From Acidobacteriaceae bacterium (GTDB lineage: Bacteria > Acidobacteriota > Terriglobia > Terriglobales > Acidobacteriaceae), in contig PMTP01000200.1 in the NCBI GenBank assembly GCA_003167305.1, positions 24,630 through 38,932 on the forward strand: a DNA stretch of 14,303 bases, in the 5' to 3' direction. Of the stretch, positions 7,123 through 14,286 are shown in pieces. The notes beneath the pieces were generated by a model. The model was not told where the DNA came from. It worked only from the letters and a program-made list of their open reading frames with translations, and ran no database searches. Each line of letters begins with the position of its first letter. The first letter of the stretch is position 1. The position numbers and the translations under genes are program-made.

Positions 7123-7210
7123 GATTGGCAAGCGGCCAGGCTTCGCCGCGGCGCGTGGCCTTCATGGTCTCCATGGTTTCAGCGTTCGACATCAAATGTT
7201 CGGAAGAGAA

Positions 7211-7248
7211 GCGCCCGCTCGGCCTCCGCCCGCTCGGCCACCGCCCGC
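7211..7248 (-). repeat. 15-bp tandem repeat (about 2.5 copies)
   Basis: CCGCCCGCTCGGCC(T/A) is repeated at 7211-7225 (first base G), 7226-7240 and partly at 7241-7248, in the 160-nt gap between the cyclic-di-GMP gene and the DHH gene. The unit is a multiple of three. On the minus strand it falls in a short open frame (7286-7179, GTG start overlapping the DHH gene stop) that would read AVAERAEAERALLF, too short to call a gene. Confidence 0.6.
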
Positions 7249-7282
7249 ATGAGCCTTGAGCTTTCAATCTTCCTCGGAAGCC

Positions 7283-8272
7283 TCACCCCATCGGGTTCTT
7301 CGCCCTCAACTCCGCAACGATCTCGGCCGCGGCTGCGCGGGCTTGATCGCCCTGGTCCGGCGGGAAGCTGATGGCCCCCACGCGGGCGTGGCCGCCGCCG
7401 CCGTAGCGCTCACAGATTGCCGCCAAATTCGTCATCTTCGCCGGGTCGGCCTTGGTCCAGGGATTCGAGCCGACAGAGACCTTGGTGCGGAAGCTGGACT
7501 TGGAGAGGCCGATTGAGTACGTCGCGCGCGGGTGCAGATAGTAGGGAATGAACTTGTTGTAGCCCTCTTGCGGCTGGTCGGTGATGTCGAAGAAGATGGT
7601 GCCATCGCGCTCCTCGGCGCGGCTGCGGATCAGCTCGATGGCCTGCTGATGGCGTTCGAGCAGCGGCGGCAGCAGAGCGGCGACAAAGGGCTGGCTGAGC
7701 ACCTCGGCGAGCGGCATCTCGGTGAGCAGCGGAATGAGCCGGGGAATGAAGAGATCATCCTGGCTGGACTCGATGATGAGGGTCAGCTTCATCGCCGGAG
7801 CTGCCATCTCGACGGCCGACTCGGAGCTCTCGTACTTTGCGCCATCGACGATGTTGGCCCAGTGAATCAGCTCGGTGACCGGCGCGGTGTTGAAGCCGAA
7901 GCGCGTGGCGCCAATGTGCGCCAGAAAGCTGGTGCATGAGGTGTAGTTGGGGTCGAAGAACTTGCGGCCGGGAGGAGTCACGCTCTTCTGATAGTCGAGA
8001 AAGTGCTGCTGATCCTGCGGGGTCAGAAAAGCCGAGAGGTGATGGTCGAACCACCAGGTAATGCGCGGCGAGGCGCAGTACTTGAAATCGACGATGGCGT
8101 TTTCGTCGCCGGTGAATTCGCTCTCGTCAAAGAGCGCGCCGGCGCGATGCACCAGCCCGTGGTACTCGTAGCTGGCACCTGGGGCGATGCACTCGCGGTG
8201 GAAGCGCGTAAAGAGCGAGGCGGAGCAAGCTCCATCGAAGCATTTGTCGTGATAGAAGACGCGAACCTGCAA
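7283..8272 (-). CDS. DHH/DHHA1-type phosphoesterase
   Basis: The preferred start is a TTG at 8272, which has AAGGGG 8 nt upstream and begins the conserved N-terminus LQVRVFYHDKCFDGACSAS (329 aa). An ATG at 8326 (347 aa) lacks a Shine-Dalgarno and follows TTGACA closely. DHH-family metal ligands are visible: H8-D9 and D13 (HDKCFDG), a central Asp (IVDFKYC), DHH at 76-78 (WWFDHHLSAF) and a further Asp in HWANIVDGAKY. The C-terminal DHHA1-like substrate-binding part ends with GGGGHARVGAISF (291-303). Family members cleave phosphodiester or phosphoanhydride bonds in short oligonucleotides, cyclic dinucleotides or polyphosphates; the substrate here is unknown. A link to c-di-GMP breakdown products made by the neighbouring EAL protein is conceivable but unproven. 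It is divergent from the ADOP gene. Confidence 0.85.
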   Translation of the reverse strand: MQVRVFYHDKCFDGACSASLFTRFHRECIAPGASYEYHGLVHRAGALFDESEFTGDENAIVDFKYCASPRITWWFDHHLSAFLTPQDQQHFLDYQKSVTPPGRKFFDPNYTSCTSFLAHIGATRFGFNTAPVTELIHWANIVDGAKYESSESAVEMAAPAMKLTLIIESSQDDLFIPRLIPLLTEMPLAEVLSQPFVAALLPPLLERHQQAIELIRSRAEERDGTIFFDITDQPQEGYNKFIPYYLHPRATYSIGLSKSSFRTKVSVGSNPWTKADPAKMTNLAAICERYGGGGHARVGAISFPPDQGDQARAAAAEIVAELRAKNPMG

Positions 8273-8566
8273 GATTTGAACCCCTTCCGTGCGCAGAAAA
8301 ACCGAATTGCCGGAACTGTTTAGCATCAAGGCAGCGGGCGGTTGTGTCAAGGCGGGGAGAGCTTTTTCCCGTTTTCCGGCGGGCGCAACTGTCCGTTTAC
8401 GAACGACGGGTTTCGATTCTGAACAGGCGGAAGGTGTTCCGCGTGCAGCTTTCCAGCCTTAAGTCATTCACAATCAATGCTAGGCCCTTCCAATGGTTTG
8501 GCCCCGCGACTGCTTGCTCCACGGATGGGTTCTCCGGGAAAGATGACCAGGGAATCGGGAGATTTC

Positions 8567-11002
8567 ATGCACACCTTGCTTCAGGACCTGCGTTACGCCG
8601 TGCGGCAGTTGTGGAAGTCGCAGGGATTCACTCTGGCCGCGGTCTCCAGCCTGGCCATCGGCATCGGCATCAACACCGCGGTTTTCAGCAACATGGATGC
8701 TGTCGTGCTCCATCCGCTGGCCGTGCCGCAGCTGGACCGCGTGGTCACGGTGGCCGAGCAAAATGCGCAATTGAGCTCCAGCAACGGCTACGAGTGGGTT
8801 GCTCTGGCCAACTACCAGGACTGGGCGCGCCAAAGCCGCTCGTTCGAGTCGCTGGCTGTCCGCACCCACGCCGATAAGACCCTGACCGGCGGTGGCGATG
8901 CCGCCCATGTGGAAGCTGCGCTCACCTCGGCCGAGTTCTTCTCCGTCTTGCAGGCCACTCCGCAACTGGGCCGCGTCTACGGCGCAGCCGAGTGCCGTCC
9001 GGGCCAGGACTCCGTGGCCGTGCTGAGTTACGGCTTGTGGCAGCGGCGCTTTGCCGGTGACCCCGCGGTCCTGAACCGCACTATCGAGCTAGATCAGCGC
9101 ACCTACACCATCGTCGGCGTCATGCCAAAAACCATGCAATACCCCTCCATGGCGGACATCTATCTTCCTCTGGCGCCCACGCCGGACCAGCTCGCCAATC
9201 GCAGTGCGCACAACTACCTGGTCACCGCGCGCCTGCGCGACGGCGTCAGCGTCAAGCAGGCGCAGGCCGAGATGGGCGCCCTGGCCGAGCGGCTGGCGCA
9301 GGCATATCCGGCCACCAACGCGGGTTGGTCGGCGCACGTGGAGCCGTTGCTGGACGGCATCAACGGCCCTTATACAAACCTCTACTACCGGATGATTCTG
9401 GCCGCCACGCTTTTTGTGCTGCTAGTGGTTTGCGCCAACATCGCCAATCTGCAACTGGCGCGCGGCATTGCCCGCAGACCGGAGATTGCCCTGCGCACCG
9501 CACTGGGCGCCAGCCGCTGGCGAATCTTGCGGCAGTTGCTCACGGAGAACCTTCTGCTCAGCCTCACGGGCGCGCTGGCCGGCATGGTCATCGCTGCTGC
9601 TTATAGCCACTATCTGCTGGCCACCATGCCGGAGCGGGTAGCGCGCTTCATATCCGGCTGGTCCAACACCAGCATCAACAGCCGCGTTCTCGCTTTTTCT
9701 TTTCTGCTGGCGGGTTTTGCCGGCTTGATTTCCGGCTTGGCTCCGGCGGCAGAGGCACTGCGCATCAATCTGGTGGACCAATTGAAAGCCGGCGCGCGCT
9801 CCTCCATCGGCTCCGGCCGCACCCACCGGCTGAGAAACATCTTCGCCGTGGCGCAGATTGCGCTGGCCGTGGCGCTGGTCATCGGCGCGACCCTCATGGC
9901 CAAAGGCATGAACGCCTTGCTGCATGCCGGCGACTACTACCAACCGGAAAAGATGCTCACCTTCAATGTGACCCTGCCGGCAACCCGCTATGACACCCCG
10001 CAGAAGCGGGCGGAGTGGTATGCCGGCGCTCTTGCCCGTCTGCGCGCCTTGCCCGGCGTCAATCACGCCGAGCTGACTCCGGCGTTGCCCTATGACGACA
10101 ACGGCTGGCTCCGTGATCTCGACATCGAGAACCGGCCCACGGTCCCGGGCAAGTTCCAGGCCGCGTTGAACCTGCCGGTTACCGCGGGATACTTTGCCGC
10201 GCTGCGCATTCCCATCGTCAGCGGCCGCGGCTTCACGCAGAGCGATTCCCTGCAAACCACGCCAGTGGCCATCGTGAGCGAGCGCTTCGTCACCCAGTAT
10301 TTCCCCGGCGAGAATCCGCTGGGCCATCGCATCCGCATGGGCGGCCGCAGCAGCAGCGAGCCGTGGCTGACCATCGTCGGAGTCGCCCAGGAGACTAGCT
10401 ACTCACTCTGGGACCAGACACCCCACGCCGCGGTCTACATGGATGCGTTACAACTGCCGCCGGCCGCCACCGAGTACGCCATCACCACCAGCGGCAATCC
10501 ACTCGCGCTGGCGCCCGCGGCACGCCGGGCACTGGCCTCACTGGACCCGGCCCTCCCGCTCAATACAGTAGAGACCTACCAGCAGTTACTGCGCGACAAC
10601 CTGACAGGCCTAATGTACGCAGCGGGAATGCTGAGCATTGACGGGATAATCGCACTCTTTCTGGCGGCCATCGGCATCTTTGGCGTGATGGCCAACCTGG
10701 TAGGCGAGCGCACCCGCGAGATCGGCGTGCGCCTGGCCATGGGCGCGCGGCGCGAGGACGTGCTGGGGATGATTCTGCGGCGCGCCGCGGGCCTGACGGC
10801 AGCGGGCGTGGGCGTTGGCCTGTTGCTGGCCTTCGCCCTGGCGCATCTGGTTGCCAACCTGCTGCGCGGCGTCCGCCCGGACGATCCCGTCGTCTTCGCT
10901 TCTATCACCGCAGTCATCGCGGCCATCGCCCTCGGCTCAAGCTGGCTTCCGGCCCGCCGCGCCGCGCACATCGACCCCATGGCCGCGTTGCGCGACCAGT
11001 AA
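8567..11002 (+). CDS. ADOP-family (acidobacterial duplicated orphan permease) ABC-type permease
   Basis: The ATG at 8567 follows GGGAG with a short spacer and gives 811 residues starting MHTLLQDLRYAVRQLWKSQG, a near-standard N-terminus for this family. The architecture is a duplicated MacB/FtsX permease. The order is: membrane helix at ~21-41, a MacB-type periplasmic domain ~48-270, three FtsX helices at ~276-395, a helix at ~424-445, a second periplasmic domain to ~680, and three final FtsX helices. FtsX-type loops such as RRPEIALRTALGASRWRILR and ERTREIGVRLAMGARREDVL are present, and the C-terminus is the typical DPMAALRDQ. No ATPase gene is adjacent, as usual for this group. Export or mechanotransmission substrates are unknown. 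An in-frame ATG at 8477 would add 30 residues of unlikely sequence. Confidence 0.95.
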   Translation: MHTLLQDLRYAVRQLWKSQGFTLAAVSSLAIGIGINTAVFSNMDAVVLHPLAVPQLDRVVTVAEQNAQLSSSNGYEWVALANYQDWARQSRSFESLAVRTHADKTLTGGGDAAHVEAALTSAEFFSVLQATPQLGRVYGAAECRPGQDSVAVLSYGLWQRRFAGDPAVLNRTIELDQRTYTIVGVMPKTMQYPSMADIYLPLAPTPDQLANRSAHNYLVTARLRDGVSVKQAQAEMGALAERLAQAYPATNAGWSAHVEPLLDGINGPYTNLYYRMILAATLFVLLVVCANIANLQLARGIARRPEIALRTALGASRWRILRQLLTENLLLSLTGALAGMVIAAAYSHYLLATMPERVARFISGWSNTSINSRVLAFSFLLAGFAGLISGLAPAAEALRINLVDQLKAGARSSIGSGRTHRLRNIFAVAQIALAVALVIGATLMAKGMNALLHAGDYYQPEKMLTFNVTLPATRYDTPQKRAEWYAGALARLRALPGVNHAELTPALPYDDNGWLRDLDIENRPTVPGKFQAALNLPVTAGYFAALRIPIVSGRGFTQSDSLQTTPVAIVSERFVTQYFPGENPLGHRIRMGGRSSSEPWLTIVGVAQETSYSLWDQTPHAAVYMDALQLPPAATEYAITTSGNPLALAPAARRALASLDPALPLNTVETYQQLLRDNLTGLMYAAGMLSIDGIIALFLAAIGIFGVMANLVGERTREIGVRLAMGARREDVLGMILRRAAGLTAAGVGVGLLLAFALAHLVANLLRGVRPDDPVVFASITAVIAAIALGSSWLPARRAAHIDPMAALRDQ

Positions 11003-11200
11003 ATGCCGGCAGCGCCAGGCTCATGCACCGCAGCCTTCCGGCGCGGCTATAGCTGCGCCCAATGAGAGTGATCTTATACGGCGCTCGCCAGTGGCCCGAA
11101 TCCTTATAGCCCAAGGAACTTCCCGGTCCTTCGCTGCGTAGAGTATCTTTCCATCAGAGCCATTCGCACACAAATCTGTTTCTTATTTGAAGGAGGCTCC

Positions 11201-12361
11201 ATGGAGCCGGAGATTCAGCCCCCACCGCCGGAAGCGCCGCCCACCCCGGCAGACGCAACCCTCACGCCGGAAACCGTTGCCCCCACCATGAAGGCGAAGT
11301 TGCTTCGCGGACTGCGCTGGACCTTCCTTGGCAGCCAGGGCTTGCGCGCCGGCTGGTCGGTGCTGATTTTTGCTATTTTATTCGTTCTTTTGGCCTCCGG
11401 CGTGGGATACGCGTTTGTCCACATGCATCTCATCGGCAAGAGGAGCGACTTCACGGCCTCCACGGCCTTTTTCGGAGAGTTGAGCGCCTTCCTGGCGCTG
11501 GCGGGAGCCGCCGCGTTTGTGGCCTTCATCGAGCGCCGCCGCAGCCTCCTGGCCTTCAACCTGACCGGCCCACGGCGCATTACTCGATTCTTCAGCGGCC
11601 TCCTGGCGGGCTTTTTGGCGCTCTCGGCGCTGGTGGGGGCGCTGACCTGGGGCGGCTGGATGCACTTCGGGCCCATCGCGCTCACCGGTGCGGCAATCTT
11701 CAAGTTCGGCGCGCTCTGGGCCGCCGTCTTCCTGCTGGTGGGCTGCGTGGAAGAGGGCCTCTTCCGCGGCTATCTGCAATTCACACTCACCCGCGGCATC
11801 AACTTCTGGTGGGCGCTCGGCATCGTCGCCGCCATATGCCTGGACTTGTTGCTGAGGAGCAAGGGCAATGGCGTCTGGGGCGTATATGCGATTGCTTTGC
11901 TGGGGCTTCTTCCCTGCCTGATGCTCCAGGTAAGGAAGGCCCTAGGGAGTGGGTTTTGGCAGGCTGCCTGGGTCACTTCGACGCTCTTCGGCTACATCCA
12001 TACCGGCAACGGCGGCGAAAACTGGATCGGCATCTTCGCCGCGGCATTCATCGGCTTTGTCTTCTGCGTCAGCGTGCGAGTGACCGGCTCGGCGTGGTGG
12101 GCCATCGGCTGCCACGCGGCATGGGATTGGGCGGAGACCTACTTCTACGGCACTGCCGACAGCGGCCTGGTTGCGCCCGGCCGCTATCTGACCGCCAGGC
12201 CCGCCGGCAACCAGTTCTGGAGCGGCGGCGCGGATGGTCCCGAAGGCAGCGTGCTGGTGCTGGGAGTCATCCTGCTGCTGCTGGCGGCGCTGCTGGTGAT
12301 CTACGGGCGTAAAAAACCTGAGCTACTGGCTGCGCAGAGTTTGGAGCGGGCCATAGGATAA
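11201..12361 (+). CDS. CPBP-family intramembrane metalloprotease (CAAX/Abi type)
   Basis: The ATG at 11201 has a strong ribosome binding site (AAGGAGG, 4-nt spacer); 386 residues. After a Pro-rich cytoplasmic N-terminus (~1-30) there are about eight hydrophobic helices. The three conserved CPBP motifs are present: EEGLFRGYLQ (E184-E185, R189), GYIHTGN with H267, and CHAAWDWAE with H305 and D309. These residues form the active site in Rce1-like membrane proteases. By family knowledge such proteins cleave prenylated or other peptides, or process or resist bacteriocins; the substrate here is unknown. A helical insertion between motifs 1 and 2 (around LDLLLRSKGNGVWGVYAIAL) is usual for acidobacterial members as far as I recall. 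It is 198 nt downstream of the ADOP gene and probably has its own promoter, though I see no convincing one. Confidence 0.9.
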   Translation: MEPEIQPPPPEAPPTPADATLTPETVAPTMKAKLLRGLRWTFLGSQGLRAGWSVLIFAILFVLLASGVGYAFVHMHLIGKRSDFTASTAFFGELSAFLALAGAAAFVAFIERRRSLLAFNLTGPRRITRFFSGLLAGFLALSALVGALTWGGWMHFGPIALTGAAIFKFGALWAAVFLLVGCVEEGLFRGYLQFTLTRGINFWWALGIVAAICLDLLLRSKGNGVWGVYAIALLGLLPCLMLQVRKALGSGFWQAAWVTSTLFGYIHTGNGGENWIGIFAAAFIGFVFCVSVRVTGSAWWAIGCHAAWDWAETYFYGTADSGLVAPGRYLTARPAGNQFWSGGADGPEGSVLVLGVILLLLAALLVIYGRKKPELLAAQSLERAIG

Positions 12362-12405
12362 CCTCCAGTGAAGCTCGCACCGGTGTTTTCCTTTACGGGA
12401 GAGCT

Positions 12406-12972
12406 ATGAAAAAGACCATAGGTTTCGTTCTTGCATTGTGTAGCCTGACCTGGGCTGGATGCGCTGTCTCGCAGCCAGCCTCTCGTCCTCCAATCCATCG
12501 AAGCACACTCCAGATTCCTACAGAGATTCAGGGCTATCCCTGCGCCAAGGGCTACGCGTGGCTCTTGGCAAACGGCCGCCTGAGCCGCTGCACGGTCGCG
12601 CGGGAGATTCCGTTTGGCGAAGCGCGCATCCCCGCCGGATCGTACATCGCTCTCAACCCCGACGGCACTCCGAATCTCGTGCAGATGAGCCACGACGCGC
12701 CGGTTCTGGGTCTCACCTGCCTGGGAGGCAGTTGGCTGGGTCCGGGCGAAGGCGCGATGGTGGCCTTCTATCCCAGCGGCAAGCTCAAGCAGTGTTACCT
12801 GGCCGGAGACCAGGTTGTGCAGGGCGTTCCCTGCATGAGCGGCGGCTTCTTCGGCGATGGCCGCGGCGGCGGCGCGCAGTTTCACGAGAACGGAAAGCTG
12901 GCTTCCTGCAAGCTGACCAAGGATTTCGGCGTGTGGCACAAGGGAGATCGCTTCGTCCAATCTGGGAAATAA
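12406..12972 (+). CDS. Exported protein with three Cys-flanked MORN-like repeats
   Basis: The ATG at 12406 is preceded by GGGAG (188 aa). The N-terminus MKKTIGFVLALCSLTWAGCA is a signal sequence. The C19 in WAGC resembles a lipobox, but Trp at -3 is unusual, so it may be a lipoprotein or a secreted protein. The mature part has three repeats, each opening and closing with cysteine: C46-C62, C105-C130 and C143-C168. Each ends with a turn like NGRLSRC, SGKLKQC or NGKLASC, and the last two share G-x-G-x2-FYPSGKL or FHENGKL. The NGKL turns recall MORN/YwqK-type repeats. Three disulfides in the periplasm are an inference. Function unknown. It is 44 nt downstream of the CPBP protease gene and may share its transcript. 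Confidence 0.75.
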   Translation: MKKTIGFVLALCSLTWAGCAVSQPASRPPIHRSTLQIPTEIQGYPCAKGYAWLLANGRLSRCTVAREIPFGEARIPAGSYIALNPDGTPNLVQMSHDAPVLGLTCLGGSWLGPGEGAMVAFYPSGKLKQCYLAGDQVVQGVPCMSGGFFGDGRGGGAQFHENGKLASCKLTKDFGVWHKGDRFVQSGK

Positions 12973-13214
12973 TTCAAAGGGTGCGAAATCCGACAAAGAA
13001 ACAGACTTTCGAGGGTTAAATCGGCTCTTTTGGGCCAAAAAACGGGCAAAATACAGGGTTTGCAGTTACTGATTCGTCAACATGGATAAAATGCAAGCTA
13101 TTGATTTCGTGCAAGTTACAAACAATGGAAGGGTCATAAAAAGATTTCCACAGGGTGGGGGGTGGGGGTCGCGCGGATTTTAGGGCGAAGATACGGAGAA
13201 AAGGGATGGAAAAA

Positions 13215-13245
13215 GGGACTAGGGACTGAGGGATCAGGGACCAGG
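13215..13245. repeat. Degenerate 7-8 bp tandem repeat (GGGACTA-like)
   Basis: Four consecutive units GGGACTA, GGGACTGA, GGGATCA and GGGACCA, followed by GG. It is a simple-sequence repeat in non-coding DNA with no evident function. Confidence 0.7.
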
Positions 13246-13336
13246 ATTGTGCGCATTTGAGATTGGATGATGGTCATCTGGGCCTCGCATTTGCGACTGC
13301 TTCTATTGTGCGCCGCGAGCGGTAATTATCTGCAAG

Positions 13337-13366
13337 CACCTTTCGACTTCGCTCAAGGCAGGCTCT
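13337..13366. repeat. REP-like dispersed intergenic element
   Basis: CCTTTCGACTTCGCTCAAGG (13339-13358) followed by CAGGCT closely resembles a dispersed repeat seen between genes in many bacteria. When read on the opposite strand it gives the tell-tale spurious peptide ALSEVER. The arms CCTT/AAGG can close a small hairpin. That it is repeated elsewhere in this genome is from general knowledge, not visible here. Confidence 0.5.
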
Positions 13367-13890
13367 GCGGTGCGGCCAGCCGGCGCTTGCGCGCCATCAG
13401 GTTCGTGGTCTCCCACCCTTTCCGCAGAGAACGCGAATAGGATGGGGCACGGTATTTCATGGTAAGTTAGGGCGGAAAGGCCTTGCCAATTGAGGTACAT
13501 GGATTCCCAGGTCCGAAAAACCGGAGCTGACGCACCCGGTGCCCGGCGAATTGATTTATGCACTGGGAATGGTGAAATCCACAGTTAATATCTCTTTTTG
13601 CACTTGCTTCCACAGATTAATCCATTCTAAGGTCTAACTAACTGGTGACCCAGTGGGGACCTGGAAACGCAGTTCCCGCCAAAGAGGACGATGCGGAATT
13701 GAATTGAATACGGCAGTACGCGGCTGGAAACGGCGGCGGAGGGCCGAATTGAAATTGAGAACGCATCCAGAGTTTGGCAGGAATGTGCAAGACCTGGCAG
13801 GACACGAAGATTCATCCGCGGCCTAGGACCGAGGATGCAAAGTTCGAGACCAGCCGGGGAGTCATCATTGACCCAGCCGTGGAAGCAGGA

Positions 13891-14158
13891 TTCGGGGACG
13901 CTCGAAGACGTGGAAGCGGTACAACCGGAGGATGCCGGATTCGGGGAGACCCGAAGAGGCGTCAGAACGGCGGGACTGAGGAGTGAGAAACCGGGGAAAC
14001 CTGGGGACTTGCTGCGAGGGGCCGCTGAAGGATGAGAGATTCGAGGAGACTCGAAGAACCATCGCCGGCGCGGTTGGAAGGCGAGGATACGGGGAGACCC
14101 GGAGCCTCAACGGAAGACCGAAAGGTTGATGCGTGGTTCAGGAAGCTGCGGGATCACC
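13891..14158 (+). repeat. Array of six ~49-nt units, each with a 4-nt-loop hairpin
   Basis: Hairpins start at 13891, 13940, 13990, 14040, 14088 and 14137 (intervals 49, 50, 50, 48, 49). Stems: TTCGGG/CTCGAA loop GACG; TTCGGG/CCCGAA loop GAGA; CCGGG/CCTGG loop GAAA; TTCGAG/CTCGAA loop GAGA; CGGG/CCCG loop GAGA; CAG/CTG loop GAAG. Sequence between hairpins is poorly conserved but often forms a second short stem, for example CGGT/ACCG (13917-13927), TCAG/CTGA (13962-13979), AACC/GGTT (14057-14075) and TCAAC/GTTGA (14107-14129). Stem changes between units keep pairing (G-C to A-T, T-A to C-G, G-T wobbles). Confidence 0.7.
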
Positions 14159-14165
14159 GTGATTG

Positions 14166-14203
14166 AGAGGCCGGGGACGAAAGTCTCCGGCCTCTTCGTT
14201 TTT
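14166..14203 (+). terminator. Strong intrinsic terminator
   Basis: A 13-bp stem (14166-14178 with 14183-14195, one G-T wobble) is capped by a GAAA tetraloop (14179-14182) and followed by TTCGTTTTT (14195-14203). No protein gene ends near it on either strand; the nearest + strand stop of a real gene is 1.2 kb upstream. It therefore most likely ends the structured RNA. Confidence 0.88.
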
Positions 14204-14262
14204 GGCGATACGGCCTGTATGTGGGGTGATCGTGCGATTCCGGAAGTAACACGCCAAGGCGC

Positions 14263-14286
14263 GTTTCGGCTGCTCAGGATGACAGA
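14263..14286. repeat. REP-like fragment at the right edge
   Basis: GTTTCGGCTGCTCAGGATGAC resembles the common dispersed intergenic motif TTCG-x-TGCTCAGGATGACAG. It lies in the non-coding tail after the terminator. The call rests on recognition of the motif only. Confidence 0.35.

Larger units (their letters stand above)
12973..13640. other. Intergenic stretch without a convincing gene; several simple repeats
   Basis: About 670 nt with no credible reading frame: those present are short, lack ribosome binding sites and cross repeats. It holds an imperfect duplication (13061-13077 and 13092-13110, TGCA-x-TTACTGATT-CGT type), a G-rich run at 13153-13168 (GGG-T-G6-T-G5), a degenerate 7-mer array, a REP-like element and three TCCACA cores (13147, 13578, 13609 areas). 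No clear promoter or terminator was identified. Confidence 0.6.
13641..14203 (+). ncRNA. Candidate large structured non-coding RNA ending in an intrinsic terminator
   Basis: Almost the whole stretch folds into local stems on the + strand. ACTGG/CCAGT pairs at 13641-13654. GGGA/TCCC with inner CTG/CAG pairs at 13656-13677. A long-range stem GATGCG/CGCATC joins 13690-13695 to 13762-13767. CATCC/GGATG with inner CGG/CCG pairs at 13813-13837. A bulged hairpin spans 13850-13882 (inner GTCA-TCAT-TGAC). Then come six hairpin units spaced 48-50 nt apart (13891-14158) and a terminator. Loops of GAGA and GAAA are GNRA tetraloops only on this strand, and the T-tract lies only on its 3' side, so transcription should be rightward. 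No coding frame fits, because the unit length is not a multiple of three and varies. The 5' end and promoter are not determined. It does not show the conserved cores of RNase P RNA, tmRNA, 6S or SRP RNA that I would recognise. Confidence 0.5.

Noticed and set aside
8330..8350. TTGACA on the minus strand as a promoter for the DHH gene
   Set aside because: The only -10-like sequence (CTAAAC) is 21 nt away, too far to call a promoter with confidence.
13303..13563. 86-codon leftward frame
   Set aside because: It crosses the REP-like element (giving ALSEVER), has no ribosome binding site and resembles no family.
13147..13616. Three TCCACA cores as possible DnaA boxes and an origin
   Set aside because: They match the DnaA box only partly, are widely spaced, and no dnaA, dnaN or AT-rich unwinding region is nearby.
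13842..13856. AGTTCGAGACCAGCC matches the Alu consensus and a tRNA B-box-like sequence
   Set aside because: The match does not extend, no tRNA cloverleaf can be drawn, and the bases fit the start of a local hairpin; treated as coincidence.
13774..13986. Reading frame of 70 codons over the hairpin array
   Set aside because: No ribosome binding site, odd composition, and the 48-50 nt repeat period shifts frame, so the repeats are not protein repeats.
13976..13990. Hammerhead ribozyme core (CTGAGGA ... GAAA)
   Set aside because: Only four bases (GTGA) lie between the two core boxes, too few for stem II, and no matching cleavage-site strand was found; the GAAA is also next to a unit hairpin.
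13891..14158. CRISPR array
   Set aside because: Periodicity is near 49 nt, but the repeats are degenerate with paired changes, the intervening sequences are not clean spacers, and no cas genes are present.
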